Positions 22,003 to 24,054 of a stretch of DNA of 24,054 bases are shown here, one piece after another. Where the stretch lies: positions 1 through 24,054 of the forward strand of contig JBICID010000112.1 of NCBI GenBank assembly GCA_043101615.1. The letters run 5' to 3'. A program made the translations under genes and the position numbers. The first letter of the stretch is position 1. Each line of letters starts with the position of its first letter. The DNA is from JBLHKT01 sp043101615 (GTDB lineage Bacteria; Planctomycetota; Phycisphaerae; Phycisphaerales; UBA1924). The notes below the pieces were generated by a model. That model saw only the letters and a program-made list of their open reading frames with translations. It searched no databases and was not told where the DNA came from.

Positions 22003-22952
22003 GCGGGCGCGAGCCACAGTCCGTCGTCCGCGACCGCAGGTCACTGTTCGGCCTGCTCGGGTCGTACACCATGCTGGTCGCCGGCGCGGTCGTCCTGATG
22101 GTCCCCTTCTTCTGGCTGATCTCCAGCAGCCTCAAGACCGACCAGGAGATCTCCAATCTCCAGCAGCTGCTGCCCGCGGACCCACAGCCGGCCAACTTCC
22201 TCGAGTCGCTGGAGTTCATGGGCCTGGAGATGCCCGCGTGGTTCGACAACCTGCTCGACCGACCGCCGCCGGTGATCCCCGAGGGCGGCTCCGACCCGCG
22301 CCCGACGCTGCTGCCACGCTTCCCGGCGCTCGCGAACACCATCGTCGTGACGGTCCTGGTCCTGCTGCTGCAGGTCGCGTCGAGCGCCGTCGCCGGCTAC
22401 GGCTTCGCCCGCTACAGGTTCCGCGGGCGCAACCAGGTCTTCATGGTCATGCTCGCGACCATGATGCTGCCCTACCAGGTCACCATGATCCCCGTCTTCC
22501 TGCTCTTCCGCCAGTTCGGATGGGTCGACACCCTGTGGCCGCTGATCGTGCCGTTCGCCTTCGGCAACCCGTTCTTCATCTTCATGTTCCGCCAGTTCTT
22601 CATGCAGATCCCCCAGGACCTCGTCGAGGCGGCCAAGATCGACGGCGCCAGCGCCCTGCGCACCTTCGCCCAGATCATGCTCCCCCTGACCAAGCCCGTC
22701 ATCGCCATCTGCGCCATCTACAGCTTCATGTTCACCTGGAACGACTTCCTGGCCCCCCTGATCTACCTCAACTCCCCGGAGATGCGGACGCTCGCCATCG
22801 AGCTCAACGCCTTCAACGGGCAGTACGGCGTCGAGCAACGCAACCTCCTGCTCGCCGCCAGTCTCATCACCATGCTCCCCTGCGTGCTGCTGTTCTTCAG
22901 CGCCCAGAAGCACTTCGTGGACTCGGGGGCCTCGGCGGGCCTCAAGGGCTGA
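21999..22952 (+). CDS. Sugar ABC transporter permease, MalG type
   Basis: A 317-residue inner-membrane protein with six predicted spans. It carries the EAA loop LVEAAKIDGASALRTFAQIM (about 208-227), which docks the ATPase, and the family segments VAGYGFARYRF, MLPYQVTMIP and FMFTWNDFLAPLIYL. An extended loop after the first span (about 45-105) is longer than usual and may contact the tethered binding domain of its partner. The start is GTG at 21999, overlapping the stop of the fusion gene by four bases, so the two subunits are coupled in translation. Together they form one permease pair. No ATPase gene follows; a shared MsmK-like ATPase encoded elsewhere is likely. Confidence 0.95.
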   Translation: MSGREPQSVVRDRRSLFGLLGSYTMLVAGAVVLMVPFFWLISSSLKTDQEISNLQQLLPADPQPANFLESLEFMGLEMPAWFDNLLDRPPPVIPEGGSDPRPTLLPRFPALANTIVVTVLVLLLQVASSAVAGYGFARYRFRGRNQVFMVMLATMMLPYQVTMIPVFLLFRQFGWVDTLWPLIVPFAFGNPFFIFMFRQFFMQIPQDLVEAAKIDGASALRTFAQIMLPLTKPVIAICAIYSFMFTWNDFLAPLIYLNSPEMRTLAIELNAFNGQYGVEQRNLLLAASLITMLPCVLLFFSAQKHFVDSGASAGLKG

Positions 22953-23004
22953 GCCGCCCCCAACCCCGTTCCCAGTCCCCCCTGACCCCCTTCCTGGGCA
23001 CTCG

Positions 23005-23018
23005 CCCGGATGACCGGG
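23005..23018 (+). terminator. Weak terminator-like hairpin after ABC genes
   Basis: CCCGG and CCGGG pair around ATGA, followed by a T-rich tail (TCGTGTTCAGATTTTG). The stem is only 5 bp, so the call is tentative. Confidence 0.35.
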
Positions 23019-23138
23019 TCGTGTTCAGATTTTGTTGAAAATCGATTTCCGGGATCTTGCGTGAATCCCCGCATTCTGGGAGTATGTGCGGTCCCCATCG
23101 CGGACCCCGCCATCTCTGTGCGGCACGCGATCGGGTTC

Positions 23139-23158
23139 TGTGCCCAGACGTGGGCACA
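23139..23158 (+). promoter_or_regulatory. 20-bp inverted repeat upstream of PAP-CTERM gene
   Basis: TGTGCCCA (23139-23146) and TGGGCACA (23151-23158) are perfectly complementary around GACG. The dyad lies about 95 bases before the ATG at 23253. It could be an operator or a leader hairpin. Confidence 0.55.
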
Positions 23159-23252
23159 TGGCCAGACCCCTGGCGGTCAGACCTGGCAGGCAGAGAACGA
23201 GAGCGTGCCGCCCCGCGCCACGCAAGAGAAGAGAACTGAGAGGACCCCCATC

Positions 23253-23948
23253 ATGTTGAAGTCTGTGCTCGTGCTATTCGTGTGCGCCGGCTCGGCGTGC
23301 GCCGAATCCTCATTCATCGCGCTCGATCGCGCCCTGATCGTCCCCGGCGGCGGCCTCCCCGATGAGCCCCAGTTGGCCGTCGCGGGAGACACCGTCAACT
23401 GGGCCATCACCGCGTTCAGCACCGCCGGCGGCACCTTCCTGCACGGCCCCGGCACCCACACCGTCGGCGGCTCCAACGCCTCCGCCGGCCTGCCCGGCAC
23501 CATCGGCGACGTCGTCGTCTCCTCCAGCGTCTCCACCAGCGCCTCCAACGTCCGCACCCTCGTGATCAACATGGTGACCACCAGCAACGCTCGACTGGCC
23601 ATCGGCGGCCTGACCATCGGCGGGGCCGTGATCGACACCGTCCGGTTCGAGGTGCCGGGCGTGAACGGCGGGCCGAACTTCTTCGACGACCCCTACAAGC
23701 TGTCGGCCGCCACCGGCACCTTCAACCTGCTGGGCAACAACGGTGCCGTGATCTTCAGCGGCGCCGCCGGCGTGACCGACAACGGCACCAGTTTCGGGCT
23801 CGCCAACGGCGTGACGACCGGCCCGGGCACCAACCTGTTCAACAACTACATCACCGGCGGTCGCTTCACCATCACGTACACGGTCCCGGCGCCGGGTTCG
23901 GTGGCGGTGCTCGGGCTGGGCGGGCTGGCGTTCCGCCGCAGGCGGTAA
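23253..23948 (+). CDS. Secreted protein with PAP-type PEP-CTERM sorting signal
   Basis: A 231-residue exported protein. A signal peptide (about 1-18, ending SACAES) precedes a beta-rich, Gly/Thr/Ser/Asn-rich body with no recognised domain. The C-terminus is VPAPGS, a short hydrophobic stretch, and RRRR. This three-part tail is the PEP-CTERM sorting signal, recognised by an exosortase in the inner membrane; here Pro-Ala-Pro replaces Pro-Glu-Pro. The protein is probably released to or held on the cell surface. The start is ATG at 23253 with GAGAGGA about nine bases upstream; the frame is open further upstream, but that part lacks a signal peptide and crosses the leader repeats. It stands alone and ends before a strong terminator-like hairpin. 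No exosortase gene is in the window. Confidence 0.88.
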   Translation: MLKSVLVLFVCAGSACAESSFIALDRALIVPGGGLPDEPQLAVAGDTVNWAITAFSTAGGTFLHGPGTHTVGGSNASAGLPGTIGDVVVSSSVSTSASNVRTLVINMVTTSNARLAIGGLTIGGAVIDTVRFEVPGVNGGPNFFDDPYKLSAATGTFNLLGNNGAVIFSGAAGVTDNGTSFGLANGVTTGPGTNLFNNYITGGRFTITYTVPAPGSVAVLGLGGLAFRRRR

Positions 23949-23979
23949 GCCGGACACCGCTCCGCTGCTTGCACTCACG

Positions 23980-24022
23980 CCCCGCCCGAGTTTCACAAGA
24001 CCTCGGGCGGGGTGTTCTTGTG
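23980..24022 (+). terminator. Strong intrinsic terminator after PAP-CTERM gene
   Basis: A perfect 11-bp GC-rich stem (CCCCGCCCGAG at 23980-23990, CTCGGGCGGGG at 24002-24012) encloses an 11-base loop and is followed by TGTTCTTGTG. The loop segment CACAAGA (23994-24000) is also complementary to the tail TCTTGTG (24016-24022). Confidence 0.82.
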
Positions 24023-24049
24023 CGCACACAGACCTCAGATGCGCACACA
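24021..24049. repeat. 10-bp direct repeat TGCGCACACA
   Basis: The sequence occurs at 24021-24030 and 24040-24049, just past the terminator. Its meaning is unknown. Confidence 0.5.
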
Positions 24050-24054
24050 CAACC

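Larger units (their letters stand above)
22953..23252. other. Spacer between transporter and PAP-CTERM gene
   Basis: No gene is seen in these 300 bases. It contains a weak terminator-like hairpin (23005-23018), a 10-bp palindrome AAATCGATTT (23039-23048), and a strong inverted repeat followed by CAGAC repeats (23139-23182) in what is probably the 5' leader of the next gene. No clear promoter could be picked. Confidence 0.5.

Noticed and set aside
1..24054. tRNA, rRNA, insertion sequence or prophage genes
   Set aside because: No tRNA cloverleaf, rRNA motif, transposase, integrase or phage structural protein was recognised on either strand.

Overview
The window is GC-rich bacterial DNA that looks like a planctomycete, probably of the class Phycisphaerae. 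The evidence is a secreted protein ending in a PAP-type variant of the PEP-CTERM sorting signal (23253-23948), a protein carrying the pseudopilin/DUF1559-like segment common in planctomycetes (9827-11941), and an O/P-type outer-membrane porin. The first 17 bases match the end of an Illumina TruSeq adapter, so the left edge is a contig end and not a natural junction. I see no rRNA, tRNA, CRISPR array, transposase or phage gene.

Layout. (1) 1-347 is non-coding and very G-rich. (2) 348-1912, minus strand: a translationally coupled pair, a TPR protein followed by a diverged ECF-sigma-like protein with a C-terminal membrane segment and a GGEQSGGRGG repeat tail. (3) 2204-2770, plus strand: a small secreted His/Cys-rich protein. 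(4) 2928-13482: a histidine-degradation (hut) region on the minus strand, in transcription order hutH, hutU, an exported peroxiredoxin, hutG, hutI and a membrane-bound SpoIIE-type phosphatase. A plus-strand gene for a large secreted protein with a pseudopilin-like C-terminus (9827-11941) lies between hutU and hutH. (5) 13926-22952, plus strand: an outer-membrane porin, a GH31 alpha-glucosidase, a short-form alpha-glucan phosphorylase, and a two-gene sugar ABC transporter whose first gene fuses the substrate-binding protein to a MalF-like permease. (6) 23253-23948: the PAP-CTERM protein, followed by a strong terminator-like hairpin at the right end.

How the genes fit together. HutH, HutU, HutI and HutG form the complete four-step route from histidine to glutamate plus formamide. 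The phosphatase starts 7 bases after hutI and may be co-transcribed with it. The right half reads as an alpha-glucan or maltodextrin uptake and breakdown locus: porin in the outer membrane, tethered binding protein plus permeases in the inner membrane, GH31 hydrolase and GT35 phosphorylase in the cytoplasm. No ABC ATPase and no transcription factor for it is in view.

Most starts have a Shine-Dalgarno sequence. hutG and the GH31 gene do not; instead each has a TANNNT box exactly 6 bases before its ATG, which suggests leaderless transcripts. The most unusual objects are the sigma-like protein with its membrane segment and repeat tail, the binding-protein/permease fusion, the pseudopilin chimera, and the phosphatase attached to the hut genes.
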